Below, piece by piece: positions 8,965 to 16,399 of a DNA stretch of 64,000 bases. The position numbers were made by a program, and so were the translations under genes. Each line of letters begins with the position of its first letter. Position 1 is the first letter of the stretch. The stretch lies in the NCBI GenBank assembly GCA_035540495.1, contig DATLGL010000048.1, forward strand, positions 62,001 to 126,000. The letters are read 5' to 3'. Source of the DNA: DASVEG01 sp035540495. Lineage in GTDB: Bacteria; Actinomycetota; Acidimicrobiia; Acidimicrobiales; CADCTF01. Under the pieces are notes generated by a model, which saw only the letters and a program-made list of their open reading frames with translations, was not told where the DNA came from and did not search any database.

Positions 8965-9503
8965 CTGTTCTCGATCCGACGGGCGAACGTCAGCCCGCTG
9001 AGCGCCAGCTCACGGCGCGCCTCGAGTCCCTGAGCGGCAAGACGATCGGCCTGCTCGACATCACCAAGCCTCGAGGCAACGTCTTCCTCGACCGCCTGGA
9101 GGAGCTGCTCAGGGAGCGCATCGACGGCGTCGAGGTGATCCGCTTCAAGAAGCCGACGTTCACCAAGAACGCGCCGGTCGACCTGCGCCACGAGATCTCG
9201 GTCACCTGCGACGTGGTGATCGAGGCGCTCGCCGACTGAGGGAGCTGCACGTCGTGCAGTGTGCACGACATCGCTGATCTGGAAGGGCGTGGCGTGCCCG
9301 GCGTCTTCGTCGCCTCGACGGAGTTCGAAGTGGCGGCCGCGTCGCAGGTGAAGTCGCTCGGCATCGACGTCGCGCGGGTGTTCGTCGCGCACCCGATCCA
9401 GGACCGCACGGACGATGAGATGCGTGCCCTCGCCGAGGCCGCCTACGACGAGATCATCGAGGCCGTCACCTCGGGAGCTTCAAGACCCGACGATCCGAGC
9501 TGA
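8955..9503 (+). CDS. UGSC-type selenoprotein with in-frame UGA (Sec95)
   Basis: Read through the TGA at 9237-9239, this is a 182-residue protein with the motif D-U-G-S-C-T-S-C, where U95 is encoded by UGA and Cys98 follows in UGSC. Family landmarks continue on both sides of the UGA in the same frame (KTIGLLDITKPRGN before; VPGVFVASTEF and VFVAHPIQDRTDDE after), so the TGA is not a true stop. The UGSC motif defines a selenoprotein family known mainly from environmental sequences, with no established reaction. A SECIS-like hairpin follows at 9251-9269. GTG at 8955 or GTG at 8961 (GTGA overlap with the upstream gene) could start it. Its 3' end overlaps mutY by 38 bp. Standard gene calling will split it into two pieces. 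Confidence 0.85.
9251..9269 (+). promoter_or_regulatory. Candidate bacterial SECIS hairpin for UGSC selenoprotein
   Basis: GTCGTGCA (9251-9258) pairs perfectly with TGCACGAC (9262-9269), an 8-bp stem closing a three-base GTG loop. The loop begins 20 nt after the UGA and its first base is G, which fits the bacterial SECIS model. An alternative 6-bp hairpin (9245-9259) places the loop too close to the UGA. Confidence 0.7.
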
Positions 9504-10341
9504 GCTCGGCCAGCCCGTCGGCGACGAGGGACGCTGCGACCCGGTCTGCGCGAGCGGGGTCGTCCGGCCAGCCCGCGACCAGCGGGACTCGATCGAGCGG
9601 TAGCGGACCCAGCCGGAGCGCGTCGACGAGGCGGCCGCGGCCCTGGCGGTCGGAGCCGTCGAAGGGAGATTGGCGGCCGCTGGTGCCTCCGCTCCCTTCT
9701 GCGGGATCGGTGGCGGCGCGCCCCGTCGCGAACCACGCGCACGAGCGGAAGACGGGGCAGCGCTCGCAGCGCGGCGAGCGCTTCGTGCACACCGTGGCAC
9801 CGAGGTCGAGGATCGCCTGGTTCCACCGCCACCCTTCACCCGGGGGCACCAACGAGTCGGCTGCCGTCTGCGCGTCGCCCAGTGTCATGCGATGGCCGTT
9901 GATCCGCGCGACGACGCGAGCCGCGTTCGTGTCGAGCACCGCGACGTCCTGCTCGTGGGCGAAGGCGAGCACCGCCCGGGCGGTGTACGGCCCCACACCG
10001 GGTAGCAGGAGCAGGTCCTCGAGGGTGTCGGGCAGAAGGCCGCCGTGCTCCTCGACGCACGCCACCGCTGCGCGATGGAGGTTGACCGCTCGCCGGTTGT
10101 AGCCGAGCCCCGCCCACATGCGGACCACGTCGCCGACGGGCGCCGCCGCGCACTCGGCGGGCGTCGGGAACAGCCGCAGGAACGCGAGGTACTTCGGCAG
10201 CACGCGAGACACCTGCGTCTGCTGGAGCATCAGCTCGCTCACGAGGATCGCCCACGGGTCTCTCGTCCGCCGCCAAGGGAGGTCGCGCCATCCCTCGCTC
10301 CTGCTCCACTCGAGAAGCGCGGCGGTCAGCGCTTGCGGCAC
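9466..10341 (-). CDS. mutY: A/G-specific adenine glycosylase MutY
   Basis: A 291-residue base-excision enzyme that removes A mispaired with 8-oxoG. The helix-hairpin-helix LLLLPGVGPYTARA is followed by catalytic Asp137 in VLDTN. Glu36 in SELMLQQTQV marks MutY rather than endonuclease III. The [4Fe-4S] ligands are Cys185, 192, 195 and 201 (C-x6-C-x2-C-x5-C). It lacks the C-terminal NUDIX-like 8-oxoG recognition domain of the E. coli enzyme, having about 80 residues there instead. GTG start. It overlaps the methyltransferase upstream by 16 bp. Confidence 0.92.
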   Translation of the reverse strand: MPQALTAALLEWSRSEGWRDLPWRRTRDPWAILVSELMLQQTQVSRVLPKYLAFLRLFPTPAECAAAPVGDVVRMWAGLGYNRRAVNLHRAAVACVEEHGGLLPDTLEDLLLLPGVGPYTARAVLAFAHEQDVAVLDTNAARVVARINGHRMTLGDAQTAADSLVPPGEGWRWNQAILDLGATVCTKRSPRCERCPVFRSCAWFATGRAATDPAEGSGGTSGRQSPFDGSDRQGRGRLVDALRLGPLPLDRVPLVAGWPDDPARADRVAASLVADGLAELSSDRRVLKLPR

Positions 10342-11087
10342 CAGAACACCTCGGTGACGTACGGCTCGGTGAACGTCTCGCCGACGCCTTCCTCGTCGAG
10401 GATCGTGCGCACCTCGTCGAGCACCGCGGCGCGAGCGGCGTCGTCCATCGCGGAGACGTAGCTCGTCGACGAAACCCTCGCGAGCGTGGCATCGAGCGAC
10501 GTCGGGTGGTCGAGACGGAACTGTCGCACCTGCAGCGCGGTGAAGCCACCGTGGTTGGCGAACGCGTCCTTCCAGTCGTCGTCGTGCTCGCTCGCGTACC
10601 GAGGTGCGGTGCCGGCGACGCGATCCATGAGCTCCTTGATACGCCTCGTGAAGCCGATGGTGGTGTCACGCGAGTTCCAGAGCAGCGCGACGCCGCCGCC
10701 CTGCCGCAGCACGCGGTGGCACTCCGCCGCGCCACGTACGGGATCCACCCAGTGGAACGACTGGGCGGCGGTGACGACGTCGACCGATCCGTCGCCGAGC
10801 GGCAGCGACTCGCCGGTCCCCTCGACGATCTCGACTCCTGGAACGGCCTCGGAGAACACCGCGCGCATCTCCGCCACCGGTTCGACCGCGAGAAGGCGCG
10901 CCCCGGTCGGAACGAGCAACCGGGTGAACTTGCCCGTGCCCGCGCCGACGTCGACGACGAAGGTCGACGGACCGATCTCGAACTCGGCGACGATCAGGTC
11001 GACGGCCGCGACGGGATAGCTCGGTCGCCCGGCCTCGTAGTCGCGCGCGCCGCGGCCGAAGCCCTTCTCCGCCGCCGAGTGGATCAC
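10326..11087 (-). CDS. Class I SAM-dependent methyltransferase
   Basis: A 253-residue methyltransferase. The SAM-binding motif I is VVDVGAGTGKFTRLL, the acidic residue at the end of strand 2 is in LLAVEP, and motif IV is in VDVVTAAQSFHWVD. The FHWVD and ALLWNSRD segments are typical of a group of small-molecule methyltransferases related to UbiE and trans-aconitate enzymes. The substrate cannot be read from the sequence. It overlaps mutY and probably shares its transcript. Confidence 0.85.
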   Translation of the reverse strand: MIHSAAEKGFGRGARDYEAGRPSYPVAAVDLIVAEFEIGPSTFVVDVGAGTGKFTRLLVPTGARLLAVEPVAEMRAVFSEAVPGVEIVEGTGESLPLGDGSVDVVTAAQSFHWVDPVRGAAECHRVLRQGGGVALLWNSRDTTIGFTRRIKELMDRVAGTAPRYASEHDDDWKDAFANHGGFTALQVRQFRLDHPTSLDATLARVSSTSYVSAMDDAARAAVLDEVRTILDEEGVGETFTEPYVTEVFWCRKR

Positions 11088-11097
11088 CCCGGGTACG

Positions 11098-11634
11098 TCA
11101 GGCGCCGGGCAGGTCGCCCCAGACCTGCTGCGTGTCGTCCGAGTACGGACGGCCGCGTTGAGGCGCGTTGTCGCGCTTCCACACCATGACCTTCCGACGG
11201 AAGTAGCAGACTTCCTCGCCTCGCTGGTTGAAGCCCTTCGTCTCGACCGTGACGACGCCGCGATCAGGCTTCGACGCCGACTCCCGCTTCCCGAGCACGC
11301 GCGTCTCGGCGTAGATCGTGTCGCCGTGATACGTGGGGAACTGGTGACGCAGCGTCTCCACCTCGAGGTTGGCGATCGCCGAGCCGCTCACGTCGGGCAC
11401 GCTCATCCCGAGGACGATCGAGTACACCAGGTTGCCCACGACGAGGTTCTTGCCGTGCGGGCTCTCGTTCTCCGCGAACCACGCGTTGGTGTGCACCGGG
11501 TGGTGGTTCATCGTGATCATGCAGAAGAGATGGTCGTCGTACTCGGTGATCGTCTTGCCGGGCCAGTGCTTGTAGATGTCACCGACCTCGAAGTCCTCGA
11601 AGTAGCGACCGAAGGGGCGATCGTGCACAGTCAC
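11098..11634 (-). CDS. MaoC-like hotdog-fold dehydratase
   Basis: A 178-residue MaoC-type protein of the hotdog fold. It carries FEVGDIYKHWPGKTITEYD, with D and H positions in NHHPVHTNAWFAE forming the likely hydratase dyad. It then has NLVYSIVLGMSV and HGDTIYAETRVL, as in R-specific enoyl-CoA hydratases and mesaconyl-CoA hydratase-like proteins. With two malyl-CoA-lyase-like genes at 42.5-44.5 kb, a role in CoA-ester hydration is plausible but not shown. I favour GTG at 11634. A longer in-frame start exists at 11706. Confidence 0.8.
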   Translation of the reverse strand: MTVHDRPFGRYFEDFEVGDIYKHWPGKTITEYDDHLFCMITMNHHPVHTNAWFAENESPHGKNLVVGNLVYSIVLGMSVPDVSGSAIANLEVETLRHQFPTYHGDTIYAETRVLGKRESASKPDRGVVTVETKGFNQRGEEVCYFRRKVMVWKRDNAPQRGRPYSDDTQQVWGDLPGA

Positions 11635-11721
11635 GTCGCCGACGTTACGAGCGCCGGAGGGTGGTCCTCCAAACCGGGCCATGGGCCCACCACCCGCGCG
11701 TGTCATTTCCTCGCGTATGCC

Positions 11722-11750
11722 TTGTCCCGTTTCGGCGAAAGGGGTAGCTG
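11722..11750 (+). promoter_or_regulatory. Possible leaderless promoter of the PilZ gene
   Basis: TTGTCC (11722-11727) is 17 nt from TAGCTG (11745-11750), which lies 7 nt before the ATG at 11758. The geometry repeats that before the DUF4395 gene. The -10 lacks its final T. Confidence 0.3.
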
Positions 11751-11757
11751 TGTCGGT

Positions 11758-12369
11758 ATGCCGTTCGCCTGGAGGCCCGTGCCGGGGCAGGTCGCGCTCA
11801 TCGAGGTCGACGGGCTCGACGACTGCCTGACCGGGGTCGTGCTCGACGACGAGGGGCTGGAGGGCTCCCCCGTCGTGGTCGACCTCGGTGCATCACCTCG
11901 CCCGCCCGGAGACGCCTGCGACGTCGTCGCCAGCTTCTTCGCGCCCGACGCGCTCTACCGGATCAGCGCGACGGCGGTCCCGCACGACGGGGGGCGCGAC
12001 GCGGTGATCGACCTGCGAGTCCACGACGTCGAGCGTGTCCAGCGGCGCCAGTCGCCTCGTGCGCGGCGGACGCTCGCTGCCGTGCTGTCGAACTTCGACG
12101 ATCCCGGCGCGCTCGTCTCGGTCGTCGGCGAGACGGTCGACGTGAGCGAGGGCGGCTGCAGGGTGAGGACGGGCACTCGGTTCCCGCCCGGCGGCGACCC
12201 AACCGTCACGCTCTCGATCCCGGGTGGGAACGACCTCGTCGCGCTCGGCGCGATCCTGCAGACATCGGTGGTCGACGAAGGCTACGAGTACCGGATCGTG
12301 TTCCTGGAGATCGAGGAAGACGATCGTTCGCGCCTCGCGCGCCTGGTCACGGAGCTGGCCGCGGCCTAG
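11758..12369 (+). CDS. PilZ domain protein (c-di-GMP receptor)
   Basis: A 203-residue protein with an N-terminal YcgR-like region and a C-terminal PilZ domain. The c-di-GMP-binding signature is visible as RRQSPRARR (RxxxR type) followed by DVSEGGCRV (D/NxSxxG). Such proteins change conformation on binding c-di-GMP and regulate motility or pili. The next gene encodes a GGDEF-EAL enzyme, so sensor and signal metabolism are adjacent. PilT at 5.6-6.7 kb could be part of the output, which is an inference. Confidence 0.85.
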   Translation: MPFAWRPVPGQVALIEVDGLDDCLTGVVLDDEGLEGSPVVVDLGASPRPPGDACDVVASFFAPDALYRISATAVPHDGGRDAVIDLRVHDVERVQRRQSPRARRTLAAVLSNFDDPGALVSVVGETVDVSEGGCRVRTGTRFPPGGDPTVTLSIPGGNDLVALGAILQTSVVDEGYEYRIVFLEIEEDDRSRLARLVTELAAA

Positions 12370-12417
12370 CCCGTTCGGGCCATTTCGCAAACGACGCCCG
12401 GCGCCCACACTGTCGGC

Positions 12418-14013
12418 GTGGGGTCCGTGCACGAGCAGCTCTTCTCCGCGGTCGACGTGGGGATGGTGGTGTGGGAGCCCCGAGGTGCTCGCCTGGTCGT
12501 CGCCGATGCCAACCAAGCAGCACGGCGGATGCTCGCTCGACCTCTCGCGCCCGACGAGGCAGCCGACAGGATCGTCGACGACCCGCGGCTGCTCCTCGCG
12601 CTGATCGAGACGCAGGCCGACCGCAGCGACCACGTCATCGGCGATCTGGAAGCGCACGGGCGCACCTTCGAGGCTCGGCTCCACCCGATGCCAGACAGCC
12701 GCATCGGACTCGTGCTGATCGACGTCACCGCACACCGCGATGCCAAGCGCGTCGATGCTCTCACGGGTCTCGCGAACCGCGACGAGTTCCTCGCCCTGCT
12801 CGATGCCGCGCTGGCCGACGCCAGGACGTCCGACACGAAGCTCGCCGTCGTCGTGCTCGATCTCGACCGGTTCAAGGAGGTCAACGACACCCTGGGGCAC
12901 TCCCAAGGCGACGTGCTCCTGGCGCAGGTGAGCCGGCGGCTCGCCGCGCACCCCGCTGCGTCTGGTGCCGTGTGCCGCGTCGGCGGCGACGAGTTCGCGC
13001 TGCTCGTGCGCAGCGCGAGCACGAGGGTGGCCGAGAGCGTCGGGGCTCAGATCGCGCGGGTCTTCGCAGACCCGTTCACCATCGGCAAGCTGTCGATCCG
13101 CGCCGGCGCGAGCCTCGGCGTCGCCGTGTGGCCCGACCACGCGACCGAGGCGGAGGAACTGCTCCGCAAGGCCGACGTGGCGATGTGGACGGCGAAGGCG
13201 ACCGGGCGCGGCAGCGTCGTCTACCGGCCCGAGGACGACCGCTACAACGTGAGGCGCCTCACCCTGCAGTCCGACCTTCGGGACGCGATCGCCGGCGGCG
13301 ACCTCGCCCTGCACTACCAGCCGAAGCTCGACGTCGCGACCGGGCGGGTCGTCGGCGCGGAAGCGCTCGTGCGCTGGCAGCACCCGGAGCTCGGCCTGGT
13401 GTCACCTGGCGAGTTCGTGCCCATCGCGGAGGACAGCGGCCTCATCGGCCCGCTCTCGCACTGGGTTCTCGACGAAGCGGGTCGACAGCTCCATGCGTGG
13501 CACGGCGTGGGCATCGACATCCACGTGTCGGCCAACATCTCGACGAAGAACCTCTACGACCCGTACCTGGTGCGCTGGCTCAATCGGGTGTTCGACCGGT
13601 ACTCCCTCGCGCCCGGCAAGCTCACCCTCGAGCTCACCGAGACGCAGATGGCAGAAGACCTGCCGATGGCTCGACTGATCCTTCGCCGCCTGCAGGCGAT
13701 CGGCGCCGAGCTCAGCATCGACGACTTCGGAACCGGCTACTCGTCGCTGTCGTACCTGTCGAAGCTCCCGCTCGACGAGCTCAAGATCGACCGGTCGTTC
13801 GTCCTCGAGCTCGACAGCGACCACGGCGCGGCCGTCGTACAGACGATCATCGGCCTCGGCCACGAGCTCGGCCTGCGGGTGGTCGCCGAAGGCGTGGAGA
13901 CGACGGCGGTCCTGGAGACGCTCGACGATCTCGGATGCGACGTCGTCCAGGGACACCACGTGTCGGAAGCCCTGCCCGCGGACGAGTTCGAAGGCTGGCT
14001 CGCCGCCCGCTGA
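12418..14013 (+). CDS. GGDEF-EAL c-di-GMP turnover protein
   Basis: A 531-residue cytoplasmic protein. Residues 1-110 form a PAS-like sensor region without membrane segments, followed by a GGDEF domain (GGDEF at 189-193, preceded by LDLDRFKEVND) and an EAL domain (EAL at 315-317, with TETQMAEDL, IDDFGTGYSSLSYL and LKIDRSFV). Both active-site signatures are intact, so it could make or degrade c-di-GMP. The net activity cannot be told. GTG start, 48 bp after the PilZ gene. Confidence 0.9.
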   Translation: MGSVHEQLFSAVDVGMVVWEPRGARLVVADANQAARRMLARPLAPDEAADRIVDDPRLLLALIETQADRSDHVIGDLEAHGRTFEARLHPMPDSRIGLVLIDVTAHRDAKRVDALTGLANRDEFLALLDAALADARTSDTKLAVVVLDLDRFKEVNDTLGHSQGDVLLAQVSRRLAAHPAASGAVCRVGGDEFALLVRSASTRVAESVGAQIARVFADPFTIGKLSIRAGASLGVAVWPDHATEAEELLRKADVAMWTAKATGRGSVVYRPEDDRYNVRRLTLQSDLRDAIAGGDLALHYQPKLDVATGRVVGAEALVRWQHPELGLVSPGEFVPIAEDSGLIGPLSHWVLDEAGRQLHAWHGVGIDIHVSANISTKNLYDPYLVRWLNRVFDRYSLAPGKLTLELTETQMAEDLPMARLILRRLQAIGAELSIDDFGTGYSSLSYLSKLPLDELKIDRSFVLELDSDHGAAVVQTIIGLGHELGLRVVAEGVETTAVLETLDDLGCDVVQGHHVSEALPADEFEGWLAAR

Positions 14014-14028
14014 CCCGACGCGGCGAAG

Positions 14029-15186
14029 TCAGATCTCGTAGCGCTTCAGCAGACCGCGGGCGATCACGAGCCGCTGGATCTCGTTCGTGCCTTCCCCGAT
14101 GATCATCAGCGGCGCGTCGCGGTAGTAGCGCTCGACCGGGAACTCCGTCGTGTAGCCGTAGCCGCCGTGGATGCGCATCGACTCGGTCGCGATCTCGAAG
14201 GCGGATTCGGATGCGAAGTACTTGGCCATGCCCGCCTCGACGTCGGCCCGCTCGCCGGAGTCGAACTTCTCGGCCGCCGAGCGTGTCAGCAGGCGCGAGG
14301 CCTCGAGCTTGGTGGCCATCTCGGCCAGCTTGAACTGGATCGCCTGGTGGGCCGCGATCGGGACCCCCATCGTGTGGCGCTGCTGCGCGTACCGGATGGC
14401 TGCCTCGAACGCGGCACGGCCGACACCGCACGCTCGCGCCGCGATGTTGACCCGGCCCAGCTCGAGCGCGGCGAGGATCTGCGGGAGCCCGCGGCCGAGA
14501 CCCGCCTCCTTGCCGCCGAGCACCCACGTCGCAGGAACACGGTGATCGGTGTAGGTCATCTCGACGGTCTCGATGCCCTTGTAGCCGAGCTTCTCGATGT
14601 TCTTCGAGACCGCGATGCCGCCGTGGGTCGGCCCCGGCTCCTTCTCGACGATGAAGCAGGTGATTCCCTCTGGCGCGCGGGCGGCGAGGGCGATGATCCC
14701 GGCACGCTCGCCGTTCGTCACCCACATCTTCGTGCCGTCGATCACGTACTCGTCACCGTCGGGCTGGGCCTTGCAGCGGATGTTCCGGGTGTCGCTGCCC
14801 GCGTCCGGCTCCGACAGCGACAGGCATCCGCGACGTTCGGCGGACGCCATCTGCGGGAGCCAGGTCTGCTTCTGCTCGTCGGTTCCGTGCAGCTTGATCA
14901 GCGTCGCGCAGATCAGGTGGGTGTTGACGACGCCGCTGAGAGACATCCAGCCCGCAGACAGCTCCTCGACGATCCGGGCGTAGGTGAGGGTGTCGAGGCC
15001 GAGGCCGCCGTACTCCTCCGGGATCGTCGCCCCGAACAGACCCATCTCCCGCATCGCCGCGACCAGCGCCTCGGGGTACTCGTCCGCGTGCTCGAGATCG
15101 GAGGCAACCGGCACGACCTCCTTCTCCACCCAGGAGCGAACGGAGGCGACGAGCTCGTCGGCGACGGCGGGATCAGTTCTCGGCAC
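14029..15186 (-). CDS. Acyl-CoA dehydrogenase
   Basis: A 385-residue flavoprotein that oxidises acyl-CoA to enoyl-CoA. The family signatures LSEPDAGSDTRN, IDGTKMWVTNG and C-terminal IHGGYGYTTEFPVERYYRDA are present, and the catalytic base Glu is in GEGTNEIQ. The length is normal for the short/medium-chain type. The GTG start at 15186 is only 19 bp from the start of the divergent redoxin selenoprotein, so the two promoters must overlap each other's coding sequence. The frame stays open further upstream but loses family similarity. Confidence 0.9.
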   Translation of the reverse strand: MPRTDPAVADELVASVRSWVEKEVVPVASDLEHADEYPEALVAAMREMGLFGATIPEEYGGLGLDTLTYARIVEELSAGWMSLSGVVNTHLICATLIKLHGTDEQKQTWLPQMASAERRGCLSLSEPDAGSDTRNIRCKAQPDGDEYVIDGTKMWVTNGERAGIIALAARAPEGITCFIVEKEPGPTHGGIAVSKNIEKLGYKGIETVEMTYTDHRVPATWVLGGKEAGLGRGLPQILAALELGRVNIAARACGVGRAAFEAAIRYAQQRHTMGVPIAAHQAIQFKLAEMATKLEASRLLTRSAAEKFDSGERADVEAGMAKYFASESAFEIATESMRIHGGYGYTTEFPVERYYRDAPLMIIGEGTNEIQRLVIARGLLKRYEI

Positions 15187-15205
15187 GAGCTGCGATGCTA
15201 CGGGG

Positions 15206-15745
15206 ATGGCTGTGCACGAAGGCGATGCCGCCCCCGCGATCGAACTGCCCGACCACGACGGCAACACGTGGCGCCTCGCCGACCATCGCGGCCGTCCGGT
15301 CGTGCTGATCTTCCACCGGCACCTCGCCTGACTGCCCTGCAAGGCACACGCGGCCGCCGTGCGCGACCGTCTCGACGAGTTCGACGCCCACGATGCCGAG
15401 GTGGTCGTCATCCTCTTCACGCGCGCCCGGAACCTGCGCGGCTACCGCGGCCGCTACGTCGCGCCGTTGCGATGCGTCACCGACGAGACGCGTGAGGTGT
15501 ACCGCGCCTACGGCCTCGGGCGCGGTGGTGTGTGGCGGGTCTGGGGTCCGAAGGTCTGGGCTCTTTATCTCTCACTGATCAGGCATGGCGGCCGGGTGGA
15601 GAAGCCGACGGAGGACACGTCGCAGCTCGGCGGCGACTTCGTCGTCGGGCGCGACGGCCGCGTGGTGCTCGCGTTCCGGCAGACCGGACCGGAGGAGCGA
15701 CCGTCGGTCGACGACCTGCTGGCCGCCGTAGCCTCCGCACCATGA
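15206..15745 (+). CDS. Redoxin-family selenoprotein with U-x-x-C site (Sec42)
   Basis: Read through TGA at 15329-15331, this is a 179-residue AhpC/TSA-like thioredoxin-fold protein. Its N-terminus (GDAAPAIELPDHDGNTWRLADHRGRPVVLIF) is the classic peroxiredoxin start, and the catalytic segment is FHRHLA-U-LPCKAH. Sec42 therefore sits at the position of the usual catalytic Cys, with Cys45 as resolving or partner thiol. Downstream ARNLRGYRGRYVAPLRCVTDET and GGDFVVGRDGRVVLAF complete the fold. Cys-containing homologs with HRHLxCLxC are known in actinobacteria. A SECIS-like hairpin follows. It overlaps the methyltransferase downstream by ATGA. Its function as a peroxidase or thiol oxidoreductase is inferred. 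Confidence 0.85.
15344..15364 (+). promoter_or_regulatory. Candidate bacterial SECIS hairpin for redoxin selenoprotein
   Basis: GC-A-CACG (15344-15350) pairs with CGTG-C-GC (15358-15364), with a single A/C mismatch, closing a seven-base loop CGGCCGC. The loop starts 20 nt after the UGA and has G at its second position, again within the bacterial SECIS model. Confidence 0.6.
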
Positions 15746-16386
15746 TCGAGCTCGGTCTCCGCAACGACGTCTACCGCCGACCGCTGGCGACCGCGCTCGA
15801 CCGGTTGGGGCTGCGCGAAGGATGGACGTGCGTCGACGTGGGCGCCGGAGGCGGTGACGTCAGCGTCGCGCTGGCCGAGGTGGTCGGCCGCGACGGTCGG
15901 ATCTACGCCGTCGACAGCGACGCTCGCGCTCGCGACGAGGTCGCCAAGGCGGCGGCCGAGCACGGCGCTCAGGTCGTTGCCATCACCCAGGCGGCCGAGG
16001 AGCTGACCCTGCCGGAAGCGGTCGACCTCGCGTTCTGCCGGTTCCTGTTGATGCACGTCGTCGACCCCGTCCTCGTGCTGCGTCGCATGGGGGCGGCGGT
16101 GCGCCACAACGGGTGGGTGGTCGCGCAGGAGGCGATCACCAGCGCGGGCCGCATCGACGGCGAGCCGTTCTCGATGCCCGATGCCCGCCATCCCGACATC
16201 GGCGCGTTGCTTCCCGCCCTGGTGCGAGACGCCGGTCTCGAGGTCGTGGATGCCTGGGCCGAGTCACCGGCCGGCGCCGGTCCGGGCCCGGTGCGCGACT
16301 ACGTCGAGTACCTCACCGACACCGACCCCGGTGACGGGCCGATCATCCTTCCGCCGTTGGTGACGGTGGTCGCCCGCCGGCGCTGA
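15742..16386 (+). CDS. Class I SAM-dependent methyltransferase
   Basis: A 214-residue methyltransferase with motif I VDVGAGGGDVSVALAE, acidic loop YAVDSDARA, and FCRFLLMHVVDP around motif IV. It starts at an ATG overlapping the stop of the selenoprotein, so translation is coupled. The substrate is unknown. Selenium methylation is conceivable from the context but nothing in the sequence supports it specifically. Confidence 0.8.
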   Translation: MIELGLRNDVYRRPLATALDRLGLREGWTCVDVGAGGGDVSVALAEVVGRDGRIYAVDSDARARDEVAKAAAEHGAQVVAITQAAEELTLPEAVDLAFCRFLLMHVVDPVLVLRRMGAAVRHNGWVVAQEAITSAGRIDGEPFSMPDARHPDIGALLPALVRDAGLEVVDAWAESPAGAGPGPVRDYVEYLTDTDPGDGPIILPPLVTVVARRR

Positions 16387-16399
16387 TCACCCCGACGGA

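Noticed and set aside
9245..9259. CTGCAC/GTGCAG hairpin right after the UGA as the SECIS
   Set aside because: Its loop is only about 11 nt from the UGA, closer than the bacterial SECIS model allows. The overlapping hairpin at 9251-9269 fits better.
9466..9700. MutY as a damaged gene because it lacks the NUDIX domain
   Set aside because: All catalytic residues and FeS ligands are intact, and actinobacterial MutY proteins are often shorter.
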